Source: Primula veris
Taxonomy: Eukaryota; Streptophyta; Magnoliopsida; Ericales; Primulaceae
Assembly (NCBI GenBank): GCA_963682055.1
Contig: OY821747.1
Location: 16,046,258-16,110,257, forward strand
Direction: 5' to 3'
Length of the DNA stretch: 64,000 bases
A program made the translations under genes and the position numbers. The notes below the pieces were generated by a model. It was not told where the DNA came from. It worked only from the letters and a program-made list of their open reading frames with translations, and ran no database searches. Positions 19,700 to 32,200 of the stretch are shown here, piece after piece (within the stretch, counting starts at the first letter, position 1; every line of letters begins with the position of its first letter).

Positions 19700-21310
19700 T
19701 CGTCTCTTTTGTGATAGCATCACGCCAATACCTGTCCCTGAAGCATCGATATCAATAAAAAAACTAATCAGAAAAATCAGGTAATATTAGAACATGTGTG
19801 GTCGACATAGCCACTTTGAGCGCCTCAAACGCCCCCATCGACGTCATCATTCCATCCGAAATTCCCCTTTTTCAACAACTGAGTTAACGGTCTCGCAATA
19901 ATCCCATAATCTTTTACAAACTTCCTGTAATAACCCGTCAACCCCAAAAACCCACGAAGGGCCGTGATAGTCTTGGGCCTCGGCCAAGCTTTCATCGCCT
20001 TAATTTTTGCATGATCCACATGAACCCCATTACTCGTCACAATAGGACCCAAATACTCAACATCCGTCTGCCCAAAATTACACTTCGACGGCTTAAGCGT
20101 AAATTGATTATCCAATAGAACCTGTATAGTCTGACGTATATGCAAAATATGCTTCTCCCAAGTACGACTATATATATGAGAATATCATCGAAAAACACAA
20201 GAACAAAAGAATGCAAATAAGGATGAAATACCGCGTTTAGATCTTCCTGAAATGTCGAGGGCACATTGCACAACCCAAAAAGCATCACAAGATACATAAT
20301 GCCCATGGTGAGTACGAAATGCCGCCTTATGCACATCCTCAAGTCGTACCCGAATCTGATGATAGCCATCCCTCAAATACAACTTCGTAAAATACTGCGT
20401 CCCGAACAACTCATCTAGCATATCGTCGACAGTCGGTATAGGGAATCTGTCCTTCACCGTGACGTCGTTCAGAGCGCGATAGTCAGTGCAAAATCTACAA
20501 CTCCCATCCTTTTTCTTCACTAATAACACATGCAAAGAAAAAGGACTCGAACTCTTTCTAATCAACCCAGTTCTCAACATCTCCGCTGCCTGTTTTTCGA
20601 TTATCATTTTGAAAGTGAGCATACCGAGCAACATTAACCGATATCGAGTCATCCTTCAATCGGATGCGGTGGTCAAATCGTCGTGCATGCGGCAACTCGC
20701 TAGGTACCTGTAATACGGGCTCAAAATCATGGAGTACAGCTAAAATATCCGGGTGGATTCCAGTCATCTCCCTCTCTATGTCGCGGCTGACCTCGGCCAA
20801 GAAGGCTAAGGCGTGCCCCTCGATTGCGGCCTCACTTCTAGTTACCACGAATAACCCGCCTCCGTTCTTTCACTCGAACAATAGCTCATCCAAACACACT
20901 ACCTCGGACGGTCCCATAACCAACGCGGTCAACTCAATCGGCCCACTACCAGTACTAAACTGCATAGTCAAATCCCCATAATCCATCGTAACCTTACCCA
21001 ACGTCTGTAACCACTTTGCTCCCAATATAACGTCGGCCCCTGCAATGGGTAACCCATAAAAAGTAGCATCAAACAAATGACCATGCATGCTCAACGGCAC
21101 ATGATCATAACGAGAGTCACACACTAACACATCCCCATTCGCAACTCGTACCCCAAACGCAGCTATTTTATCCACAATAAGCCCAATATGACTAGCGACA
21201 CTACTATGAACAAAATTATGCGTAAAACCAGAATCAGCCAGAACATTCACCGACTGTCGACCAATGGTGCCCATAAATCGCATAGTTTTCGAACCAGACC
21301 CTCCAGTCAA
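19700..21310 (-). pseudogene. pol: Protease, reverse transcriptase and partial RNase H of the truncated Ty3 element
   Basis: Protease: 'VLADSGFTHNFVH' keeps the catalytic D-S-G, and 'ILGAKWLQTLG' follows. Reverse transcriptase: '[20 protein letters not shown]', 'YHQIRVR', 'VFFDDILIY' (polymerase box FDD) and '[17 protein letters not shown]' are seen, spread over at least two frames. RNase H begins with 'DIDASGTGIGVMLSQ' near 19750 and is cut off. The 'DDILIY' box and downstream parts lie in shifted frames, so no active polymerase can be made. Confidence 0.8.
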
Positions 21311-22516
21311 ATGTGTTGCCCCACAACGACATCATTAGTCTCCTCCTCCCCACTCGGTTCATCCTCTTCCATCAACAAAAACACATGCGGTTTCGAACAA
21401 TGATGGCCAGACCCATAAATTTCATCGCAGTTATAACATAGCCCCTTAACAAATTTTTCACACAACTGCCCCAGAGTCAACCCACGATCCCGACCGCCAA
21501 ATTCGACATTGGGTGCGGTCCCCACCATCACCCCACCACCCAGTTTTGTCACCATTGCCCCAAAACCCGTCCCTCCACCTCGACCCGCCATAAAAACCGT
21601 ATGGGATGGGGCTGCCGTGGCCCCCACAGTCGTGGCTGAACGTCCCCTAGTCCGGTTCGGTCCCCTCGTCGCTTGTAATTTATCGTCATAAAGTCGCGCA
21701 ATACTCATTGCTTGTTCCACCAACCCCGGGTTCATAACACGCACATCGTAAGAAATCTCTGGTTTCATTCCCCCAAGTAGGACACCAAACAGTGCGTTAG
21801 GTGGCCACTTACGTACCCTCGTAACCAAACGCTGAAAATCATGAAGATAATATTTTAAAACCCAGTTTGGTGTAAAAAATTTAGGGCCTCGTCGTAATTT
21901 TCGAACTCCGTCGGACCGAACCTACCCATAATATCTTCTTCAAAATCAACCCATCTAACCCAATCACCATCATATTTATTCGAAAACCACTGCCACCAAA
22001 AATTAGCTTCCCCGTCAAGATGGAAAGCTGCAATTCTAAACCTATCACGAACTGACACCACTTTTATCGAAAAATATTGGTGAACACGACTAAGCCAAGA
22101 AGTAGGATCATCATCTGTAAATTTCGGAAATTTAACTTTTACCCTATATTGCATGCGGTCTGTATACCCTTCCTGAGCCCTACGTTCCCCATCACCATAA
22201 TCCGAGTAATTATCCCACTGCCCCCTTCGTCGACCAAATCACCATGTGGACCCAAGCCATGCCCGAACCCAGCCCTCGACCCAAAAGGCCATAGGCCTGC
22301 CTACAGCCCGTCGGCCCATATCCCGATCAACCCATCGCCACCCCCACCTCGCGGTGGACTGGCCCATGGCCCACGGAGTGTACCCCCATCATCGGCCCCA
22401 CCTCCACGTCCACCCCTCAACATCCGTTCCATCATACCCATAATCATATCAACCCTACCTGACAATTCTTGTACCTGTTCAGCCCTAACTGGTTAAGCTT
22501 CGTTATTTTTCTCCAT
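21307..22516 (-). pseudogene. gag: gag of the truncated Ty3 element
   Basis: ATG at 22516 on the minus strand is followed after six codons by a TAA. A Gly/Arg-rich leader follows, then the gag domain ('FPKFTDDDPTSWLSRVHQYF', 'GEANFWWQWFSNKY'), a frameshift near 21850, and the C-terminal half with 'FGVLLGGMKPEI' and the CCHC-like knuckle CYNCDEIYGSGHHC. It would make the particle protein, but at least three lesions prevent this. Confidence 0.75.
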
Positions 22517-22534
22517 ATATATATATATATATAT
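22515..22534. repeat. (AT)n microsatellite
   Basis: About ten AT units in the leader region of the truncated Ty3 element, right before its gag ATG. Confidence 0.8.
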
Positions 22535-22618
22535 TTTTGTGTATTTATAATTTAATTAATAATAAAAAAAATAAAGGATAGAGGTATTGGTTAAAAACTT
22601 TAGGTCTAGATTGATCAG

Positions 22619-22632
22619 GCTCTTGATACCAA
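22619..22632 (-). other. Primer-binding site (initiator tRNA-Met type)
   Basis: On the minus strand 'ttggtatcaagagcc' directly follows the LTR end. It matches the common tggtatcagagcc site with one extra A. Confidence 0.6.
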
Positions 22633-22834
22633 TGATGAATACGCCATTATTCTATTCAATAAGAATGTAAGAAGACTTACGTAGGCAAGGCAAAGGTAAA
22701 GAGAGACAGAGAGAGATTTCACCCTGGTGAGAGAGAAAACTAGGGATTTATTAATCAATAACATAATGCATTAAAACATAGGGTATTGTAGAAATATAAC
22801 TCTCTACAATACAAATATTACAACTGGTCCAACA
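22633..22834 (-). repeat. Probable 5' LTR (202 bp) of the truncated Ty3 element
   Basis: On the minus strand it starts TGTTGGACC and ends TTCATCA right before the primer site. No second copy exists in the window, so the start is inferred from the TG and not from an alignment. Confidence 0.5.
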
Positions 22835-24539
22835 ATTAAAAGGAAACAAACTAAAAAGAACATAAAAACAAATAACCCTCTTTCTCTAAATAAATAACTC
22901 CTCAACCTATCAGTTCTTCGTCTCGGAAAAGTCTTATTAGAATCTACTTGATAGCTATATATCTTTCTTTGGATTCTAAATGTAAAACTAAACTTCACAA
23001 GGTTTTTATTTGGTAAATTTTGTTGTATAATTAACTGAATGTTGTTGTTCTTAAGCTGATATTTTATTGTTTGGGAAGATTTGCTTCTTCCTTAGCCAGC
23101 AACTTGTGCTATGCAAGGTTTTTTTCTCTTTGTTTTTAATATAATTCTTACCTTCAAAAAAAAAAAGGAGAGAGAGGGAGACGGAGGAGAGAGAAACGTA
23201 GAGAGTAAGATGGAGGAGAAATAATCGGGTAGAGATTGTAGATGGAGGATAGATAAATGTTTGTATGAGTTTTTGGTAAATTACTTTTGATAAGTTGCAT
23301 GTATCGCTAACTTTTTCTAGATTGTAGTTAGAAGATTAAATGTCCTAACACTAAATTTTCTCATTTTAGTGTGGGCAGAATTTTTTTACACCTTCACTCG
23401 GTCAGTCGGTTGTTTTGGCTATTTAAAGACATCTAAATTAATTTTTTTCATAAATTAAATACAAAAAAAAACACCTAAAACGACAATTTAGTAGAGAACA
23501 AAAGGTTTTTTTTTTATATTCAAGTTTCCGAAATATCGAGTAAATAAATTTATAACATTGTTTTTATTTCCTTTCTAAAATTTTAAAAAAATATTTATGA
23601 AATTTATAATTTATTATTGAGGACTTTCATAATTTATGGACAATATATTGATTAAAATATATAGTTTATAGATTTATAACTTTATTGTTTTCTTTAAATT
23701 TAAATATGCATGATTTATATAAATGTTTTAAAATAAATAGAAAAATATTTAATCTTAAATTTGAGAGTTGTGTTTGTAATTTTTGTAATAATTTTTTTAT
23801 TAATTAGATATCAATGCTTCGAACATAGTACAATATAAACATATAATCATCAAAAATCGTGTTAAATTTAGTTTATGTACTAATAGTAGCCAATAAGACA
23901 TTCATAGTTAGTTGTTATTGTATTTAAAGTCACTATAATCACTTTTCAGTTTTATTTTCTCCTTTTTTTTCTAGATTTTTGGTAAACAAATTTTAATTTT
24001 GAAATGGCTTAACAGGAATAAAATTTAATGGGTTGCTCAAATGCTTTATTTACAAATTACTCTAAAAAATACTATAGAAAATATCAAATTATTAAAAATT
24101 GTGGGGTTGTCGTGGCAACCCCTGGTCATATATAAGTCCCGCCACTACTTTCTTGCACTTATTTTCATTTTACTATGATTTTCCCTATTTTACACACAAA
24201 AATTTCTGATATTTTATGTTTTTTTTTCCTTTTTTTTTATCCAAACAGATAAAATTATTTTCTTGCCATCCATTTTTGAGGTCTAAACACTATCACCAAA
24301 CACTCTTTAAAGGAACAAAGGGAACGGAATTTTGATTCCCAAACAGATGAACATCCATTTTTTTTATCCAAACAGATAAAATAATTGTCTCCTGTATTAT
24401 TTTTGACACATCTAAAATAATTGGCTACCTTTCCAAAATAGTAAATAAATTAATAATTACTTGATAGGTTTAATAATATTGTAGAAAATATGATAGTTAA
24501 CATTTGTATATGATTTGACAAGTGGGGTTAGTTTTGGAA
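22835..24539. other. Very AT-rich spacer, possible LINE tail
   Basis: No gene seen. The segment ending 'aatataattcttaccttc' followed by A12 at about 23157-23168 looks like the 3' tail of a plant LINE on the plus strand. It is followed by a purine-rich stretch (gagagagggagacggagg). The rest is AT-rich with nothing recognisable. Confidence 0.35.
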
Positions 24540-25196
24540 AGTGAAAAAATTGATTTAGTTACTGTAACCGTCTCACATTAACAAAATGGGAAACAAACTA
24601 CTGACATTAACAATTGAGGCACTAAACTATATATTTTTTCATAAACTGGGTACATCCGTCAATTTAATTGAACGGAAGTAAAGTTAAATTACGTTTCAGT
24701 CCCAAAATTTATAAAACATATGAATTTAACCCGAAAAATTTATAATTTTACATTTTTAACCCGAAAAATATATATTTTTTTAAAAAAACTAAATTATTTT
24801 TGAAAAAAATAAAACAAAAGAAGTTTCTTTTTTTTAAAAAGGAACTTTTTAAAAAAAATATTAACTTTAAAAAAAAATTAGAAAAAAAGTAAAATATTTA
24901 TAAAAAAAATGCACTTCAAAAAGTGCCGCCTTTTTTTAAAGAATATTTAACTTTTTAAAAAAAAAATATTTTTTCGGGTTAAAAATGTAAAATTATAAAA
25001 TTTTCGGGTTAAATTCATATGTTTTATAAAATTTGGGACTAAAATGTAATTTAACTTGACTTTCGTCCAATTAAATTGACGGAGGTCCCCAGTTTAGGAA
25101 AAAATATATTGTTCAGTGCCTAATTGTTAATGTCAGTAGTTTGATCACAATTTTGTTAATGTATGATAGTTGAGGTAAATAAACCAATTTTTTCCC
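24540..25196. mobile_element. Foldback element with long inverted arms, possibly a non-autonomous Mutator-like element
   Basis: The left arm (24540 to about 24790) and the right arm (about 24950-25196) are inverted copies of each other, roughly 230-250 bases each. For example 'actgacattaacaatt' (left) pairs with the reverse of 'aattgttaatgtcagt' (right), and 'acccgaaaaatttataattt' also occurs inverted. The loop is A/T homopolymer-rich. Nine-base direct repeats with one mismatch (gttttggaa at 24531, gttttgtaa at 25197) flank it; nine bases is the usual Mutator target duplication. No transposase is encoded. Confidence 0.7.
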
Positions 25197-25299
25197 GTTT
25201 TGTAAATTACACAGATGGATTTTTCTCAATAGTTGTGCTCAATCAATCTACAGATAGGTTTAAAAAAAAGGGAGAGAAAGCAAAGTGTCGTATTGTTTC

Positions 25300-25510
25300 A
25301 TTTGAAATTTGAAAATAGAAAAAATCAAAAAAAAAGGCAAGAAAAAGAAAGATGGGGGAGGAGTAATGAGCTTGAATGACGGTCACTATCGTCTTCTCTA
25401 AGCCCTTTCCTCCGTTAAACCAACACCAACGAAAACGAAGACGAAGACGAAGAAGAAGAATAAGAACGAAAACCACGATGAGACTCTTCATTTATGTATG
25501 ATTCATATGT
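25300..25510 (+). pseudogene. Broken duplicate of CHR24 exon 1
   Basis: From 'gaggagtaatgagcttgaatg' (25359) on, the sequence follows CHR24 exon 1 (26085 on): 'gtcactatcgtcttct' and 'tccgttaaacca' occur in both. The leader also matches ('tttgaaatttgaaaat' before an A-rich purine tract). In the copy the start region has lost about 8 bases, so ATG GGG GAG GAG is followed by TAA, and a second stop occurs at 'cttctctaagcc'. It is a tandem duplication of leader plus exon 1, lying about 720 bases upstream, and not functional as a start. Confidence 0.78.
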
Positions 25511-25651
25511 TAATTCCCCTTTACCATCTACTCACCAAGAACTTATAAATTTAAGACAAAATGTAATTTCATCTCCAAACCATCTAAACTAAATTTGACG
25601 CTAAAAATGTATTACTAAACGAAAAATAGTGGGAGTGACGTGTTAGTGTAG

Positions 25652-25849
25652 TACTGTTTGTTTGTACCAGAACAGAACAGTGTTAAAATTGCATAATTTT
25701 AGTGGTAGCTCTGAACAATATAGCCAGACCCAATGTGTCACTAATTCATATACTGTTTGTTTGTACCAGAACAGAACAGTGTTAAAATTGCATAATTTTA
25801 ATGGTAGCTGTGAACAATATAGCCAGACCCAATGTGTCACTAATTCATA
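25652..25849. repeat. 99-bp direct tandem duplication upstream of CHR24
   Basis: Two adjacent copies start 'tactgtttgtttgtaccaga' at 25652 and 25751, period 99, and differ at two positions (g/a and c/g). They lie 220-420 bases upstream of the CHR24 ATG, so any protein-binding site inside is doubled. Confidence 0.9.
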
Positions 25850-26069
25850 AAATGGAGACCAATAGCTGGGTTATCAATAAAAAGAACATATATAAGTGTC
25901 ATAAAAGAAATAGATTCCCTAGAATATATAGACCAAGAGAGTGTGTGACATTATTATATATATATATATAGGTTTAAACAAAGGGTGACCGATTGAAATT
26001 TGAAATTTGAAATTTGAAATTTGAAAATTGAAAATTGAAAAAAAAAAGAAAGAAAAAAAAGAAGAGAAA
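25850..26069 (+). promoter_or_regulatory. CHR24 proximal promoter and leader
   Basis: An alternating TA run at 25954-25970, about 100 bases before the ATG, could serve as the TATA region. It is followed by 'tttgaaat' repeated about five times (25995-26035) and a purine-rich leader. Start of transcription is not known. Confidence 0.4.
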
Positions 26070-26220
26070 ATGGCGGAGAAGAAGAAGAAAGGAGTAATGA
26101 GCTTGAACGATCGTCACTATCGTCTTCTACAAGGCTTATCATCCGTTAAACCACCAACATCGATGACTATGACGACAAAGAAGAAGGATAACGACGCTCC
26201 CCATTTCTCTCTCGATTTAT

Positions 26221-26267
<47 letters not shown>

Positions 26268-29200
26268 AATGATAATCATAATCATAATCATTCCCCTTCA
26301 CCACCACTTATTACTCGTAATACTACTTATTCCCCTTTTTGTTTTAATAAAATAATCTCAATACCCGTCTTACTACTACTATTTTACTTAATAAGACTCT
26401 TTATCATTTTCACTTAGCCAATACTCTCAAACGACTCAAATTCATAAATGATAAACTACCAATTTCAATCAAAATAATACACTAGTATCCGATAATAATA
26501 TACTAGTATCATTAAATAATATACCAGTATCCGATAATAATATACTAGTATCAAAAATTAATGTAAATATTATTTTTATTAGGATTAGTACTATTTTTAG
26601 CGAATTTGGTACTACTTTTGTTGAATTTACTAGTATTTTTTTTCTTGAATTTGACAGTATTAACTAAAGTGAAAGAAAGATTGAAAGACCTTTGTTTTTG
26701 CTAAATAAAATGGTTGAATTGTTCCTATGTGCAATTCCCCCTTTATTTTTTATTTTGTTTTGTTTAGTTTAAGAAAATGAATCCCAGACTTTATTTTTGT
26801 GTGTGTACATGACTAATTGATTGCTCGACGACTTTTTCAAAGGGAGTTACTTTTTTATACAAACAAGTTTTATTATACTAATTGGCTTGGCTTTAAAGCT
26901 ACATCTAAACATGTTTTATTTATTTATTTTTGTTCACTAGGGCATGTATGTTTTAATCAATCTACTATTGGTACTACTAATTATTACTTACCACTTATGA
27001 TTTTGTTTTTTATTCCTCCTTTTTTGTTTTAATAACATAATCCCAGGCTCTACTTTTTTGTTTACATGACTAATTGATTGCTCTAATTTAGTTATTTTTA
27101 TTAGTATTTTTGTCGTTATTTCCATTTAATAAGAGATGAGCTTAGGTCATTGCTAGCAAGCCTATGGCCAATATAGCCCATTAATTTGCTATTTAAACTG
27201 TATTTAGTAGTAATTTTTTTTTGAATTTGGTAGTATTAACTAAAGTGAATGAAAGATTGAAATACTTTGTTTTTGCTAAATAAGATGGTCAAATTGCTAA
27301 ATCCATTTTATTGATGATTCCCCTTCACCACCTACTCAACACTTTTCTACTGGTACACTAATTATTACTTACTGCTTATTAAGTATTATCTTGTTTTCTA
27401 TTCTATTCCCTCTTTTTTGTTTTAATAAAATACTCCCAGACTCTACTTTTTTGTTTACATGACTATTTAAGTTTTCAAAGCGACTAACTTTCGTTACAAA
27501 TAATAAGTTTTAGGGAGAATCATTGATTAGTGCATAAAAACACACTTACTGTATGTTTGGCATCAACTTTTATTGTTAGCTTTTTTAGATTTTTGCTTTT
27601 TAGAAGCCACCTGCATTTGGTATCACTGCTTTTTTTAGCTTTTAAAAATCTAGATTTTGGGGGAAAATGATTCCCCCTCACCACCTACTCAACACAATCT
27701 TACCGGTACTTTTTACTACTAATTATTATTACTTACTACTAATTATTATTAGTATTATTTTGTTTTGTTTTGTTTTGTTTTGTTTTCCCCTCTCTTTTTT
27801 TGGTTTTTAGATAATTATCCCAGGCTCTACTTTTTTGTTTACTTCACTAATTGATGGGTCTAATACGTTTTTGAAGAAACTGAATTTCGTAGGAAAAGGG
27901 TCATTTAGTACATAGTTTGACACAGGTCCTGAGTGTCTTTTTATGGGTTTTTCAATATTAAGTGTCTTTTTATGGGTTTTTCAATATTGTGTTTTTATGG
28001 GTTTTTGAATATTAAGTGTGTTTTTATGGGTTTTTCAATATTAAGTGTGTTTTTATGGGTTTTTGGATATTAAGTGTGTTTTTATGAGTTTTTGAATATT
28101 AAGTGTGTTTTTATGGGTTTTTGGATATTAAGTGTGTTTTTATGTACTAATCAATGATTCTTCCAATTTTCATACAAACAAGTTTTTTCACTAATTGGCT
28201 TGGCTTTAAAGCTTACATCTAAACAAGTTTTTATTTTTGTATTAGCTTTTCAATCCGGTATATTCACTAGGGCATGTATGTTTCAAAGGATTTTTACTTG
28301 CTACTTATTACGATTTTGTTTTTTATTCCTCTCTATTTTTGTTTTTGTTTAATAAAATGAATTCCAGACTCTACTTTTTTTTGTTTACATGACCATTTGC
28401 TTGCTCGACGATGTTTTCGAAGAAAGTCAGAAAATGATAATTTAGTACATAATTTGGGACTTAATTACCAAAAACCCATTGTTAAAATCAATCCTAAACT
28501 TAGGTAGGCATATAAGATGCTACTTCTTTTTACTCTTTATTTTTAACTTTGATTAGGTTCTTATGTACCAAATCTTAAGTAAGAGTTGAGAAGGTAGGTT
28601 TTTGGATATTAAGTGTGTTTTTATGTACTGATCAATGATTCTCCCAACTTTCATACAAACAAGTTTTATACTAATTGACTTGGCTTAAAAGCTACAACCA
28701 AACAAGGTTTTTTTTATTTTTTATTTTAGTTTTTGAATCCAGTAGGTATATTCACTAGGGCATGTATGTTTCATGGGATTTTTTTTGTTTGTTTTTGTTT
28801 TAAGAAAATAATCCCAGGCTCTACTCTTGTTTACATGACTAATTGATTGCTCAAAGACGTTTTTGAAGTGCTTTATTTTCATACAAATAACAAGTTTTAG
28901 GGAGAATCATTGATTAATACATAAAAACACACTTAATAATTAATATCCAAAAACTCACGGTTTCAATTCTCATTTCTGTCTGGGTTCACATGATGATTCG
29001 CCCTTCACCACCGACTCAACATCCTACTGGTACTTTTTACTACTCAAGTATGATTTTGTTTATGGGTTTTTCAATATTGTGTTTTTATGGGTTTTTGAAT
29101 ATTAAGTGTGTTTTTATGGGTTTTTCAATATTAAGTGTGTTTTTATGGGTTTTTGGATATTAAGTGTGTTTTTATGAGTTTTTGAATATTAAGTGTGTTT

Positions 29201-32200
29201 TTATGGGTTTTTGGATATTAAGTGTGTTTTTATGTACTAATCAATGATTCTTCCAATTTTCATACAAACAAGTTTTTTCACTAATTGGCTTGGCTTTAAA
29301 GCTACATCTAAACAAGTTTTTATTTTTTATTTTAGTTTTTGAATCCAGTAGGTATATTCACTAGGGCATGTATGTTTCATGGGATTTTTTTTGTTTGTTT
29401 TTGTTTTAAGAAAATAATCCCAGGCTCTACTCTTTTGTTTACATGACTAATTGATTTCTCAAAGACGTTTTTGAAGTGCTTTATTTTCATACAAATAACA
29501 AGTTTTAGGGAGAATCATTGATTAATACATAAAAACACACTTAATAATTAATATCCAAAAACTCACGGTTTCAATTCTCATTTCTGTCTGGGTTCACATG
29601 ATGATTCGCCCTTCACCACCGACTCAACATCCTACTGGTACTTTTATGGGTTTTTGAATATTAAGTGTGTTTTTATGGGTTTTTCAATATTAAGTGTGTT
29701 TTTATGGGTTTTTGGATATTAAGTGTGTTTTTATGAGTTTTTGAATATTAAGTGTGTTTTTATGGGTTTTTGGATATTAAGTGTGTTTTTATGTACTAAT
29801 CAATGATTCTTCCAATTTTCATACAAACAAGTTTTTTCACTAATTGGCTTGGCTTTAAAGCTACATCTAAACAAGTTTTTATTTTTGTATTAGCTTTTCA
29901 ATCCGGTATATTCACTAGGGCATGTATGTTTCAGAGGATTTTTACTTGCTACTTATTACGATTTTGTTTTTTATTCCTCTCTATTTTTGTTTTTGTTTAA
30001 TAAAATGAATTCCAGACTCTACTTTTTTTTGTTTACATGACCATTTGCTTGCTCGACGATGTTTTCGAAGAAAGTCAGAAAATGATAATTTAGTACATAA
30101 TTTGGGACTTAATTACCAAAAACCCATTGTTAAAATCAATCCTAAACTTAGGTAGGCATATAAGATGCTACTTCTTTTTACTCTTTATTTTTAACTTTGA
30201 TTAGGTTCTTATGTACCAAATCTTAAGTAAGAGTTGAGAAGGTAGGTTTTTGGATATTAAGTGTGTTTTTATGTACTGATCAATGATTCTCCCAACTTTC
30301 ATACAAACAAGTTTTATACTAATTGACTTGGCTTAAAAGCTACAACCAAACAAGGTTTTTTTTATTTTTTATTTTAGTTTTTGAATCCAGTAGGTATATT
30401 CACTAGGGCATGTATGTTTCATGGGATTTTTTTTGTTTGTTTTTGTTTTAAGAAAATAATCCCAGGCTCTACTCTTTTGTTTACATGACTAATTGATTGC
30501 TCAAAGACGTTTTTGAAGTGCTTTATTTTCATACAAATAACAAGTTTTAGGGAGAATCATTGATTAATACATAAAAACACACTTAATAATTAATATCCAA
30601 AAACTCACGGTTTCAATTCTCATTTCTGTCTGGGTTCACATGATGATTCGCCCTTCACCACCGACTCAACATCCTACTGGTACTTTTTACTACTCAAGTA
30701 TGATTTTGTTTATCCAAAAGCCCCCCCCCCCCCCCCCCCCCACCACCACCACCACACCACCACCACCACTCTGTACCTTTTTGTTTTCATCACTAATCGT
30801 CAAGTAGTTTTTAGTCACCGGTATGGTATTTTCTGCATTTACTTTAATAATAAACCTTTCTATAAGAATACTCTATATAGGAATAAAAATTATCGGTCCC
30901 AGCTCGGGGACCAATTATAAATAGGAATAATCTCCACACTGTCATATTCAATACATTTTTGAGGTTCCGTCTTAAGAAAATTACCTGTATATGGTAATAA
31001 AAATATAAAGCTATAAAATTATATATATGTCGTTCCATGAAATTTAAGTCATCACTACACTACATCCAACTTACTTTTATTTAACAAAAAAACTTTAAGC
31101 AATAAAATGATTACACGGAGATGGAAGTCAAGCGGGCAACATGCCCTTTCTGAATTGCAAAATCAATCCTCTTAAACATTTTGAAAATTTTCCATTTCAT
31201 CAATCTTGATAGTAAAAGGGACATAGGTGGGGAAGCCAATAAAATTTTGAATTTTTATCATTTTGTCAATTTCGATAATAAAATCACTTAGTTTAGCTTT
31301 TGATTAAATTTTGAATTTCATCAATCTTGATATTATAATGGACACGGGTAAGAAGCCAATAAAAAACTCATACACCAAGTAGCCAACCCTTATGCTCCTC
31401 CTTTAAGTAAAATAAAAATAAAGATAAACCTAATCGGGTTGGTTTACTATTTTTTAAAAATAAAATAAAATTGAGACTGATCTACCTTAGAGTAATTCTT
31501 TAGGAGAGGAGAGACTTGGTGTTCTTATGTAAATGTGATCCTTTTTGGGGTTGCTCCAAACGCATTTCCTTTTGTAATGAACAATTAGCGATCTTTTATC
31601 ATGATATTTTTTTTAAAAAGAGTTTAGATTTAATTTGAAGTTAAAATTGTATATGGTATGCAAGCTTAAAAAGTTGTGGTTTTTGGCTTTCTTGTCTAAT
31701 ATGCTAATTTTTTTAAGAAGGATGAACCATTTTCTTTCTCATGTATGCTTCAAGCTAGCTATAGTCTGCTTTTTTCAACTTTATTTATCAAACGAATGAC
31801 CTGACCTTTTGGTTTGTGGCATAAAAATGCTAGACATAAGCTGACCGACTCAACTTTTCTTCTCAGACTCACATAAGTCACAACCCAACTTATAGCTTCC
31901 AACAAAAGACTCCCTTAAATTGTATATGGATTGTAAAGATTTAAAAATACATCGTGGTTCGAGATTGACTATGAAAGAAATGGTGTTTTGTGACATGTCA
32001 AGGAGGATACAAATATTTTTGTTATAAACAAGTCCATCTACAGATTTAAGTTACATAAAACTTTGCATTAGTGATTTCAACTCCACAATGCCGTGGCACT
32101 AGTACCATACGAATATAAGTTATCAAATCATGTAAAACATACAGGCTTCCTCTTTCTAAATTTCCACTTGTCGTATCCCTCTAGGTCCGCAACACATACC

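Larger units (their letters stand above)
19690..22834 (-). mobile_element. Truncated Ty3/gypsy element (chromovirus-like), 5' half only
   Basis: On the minus strand, in order: a probable 202-bp 5' LTR (22834-22633), a tRNA-Met-type primer site, gag, protease, RT, and the first part of RNase H, where homology ends near 19690. Integrase and the 3' LTR are missing. Several frameshifts break it. The gag knuckle 'LCYNCDEIYGSGHHCSK' and the RT are of the type seen in plant chromoviruses; the exact lineage is not assigned. Confidence 0.8.

Noticed and set aside
26028..26070. Earlier in-frame ATG 14 codons before the CHR24 start
   Set aside because: Those codons would be a Lys/Glu-rich run translated from the purine-rich leader. 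The ATG at 26070 (MAEKKKKG) aligns with the start of CHR24 as I remember it.
27950..30712. CRISPR-like array
   Set aside because: Repeats are long, nested and without unique spacers, in a eukaryotic intron.
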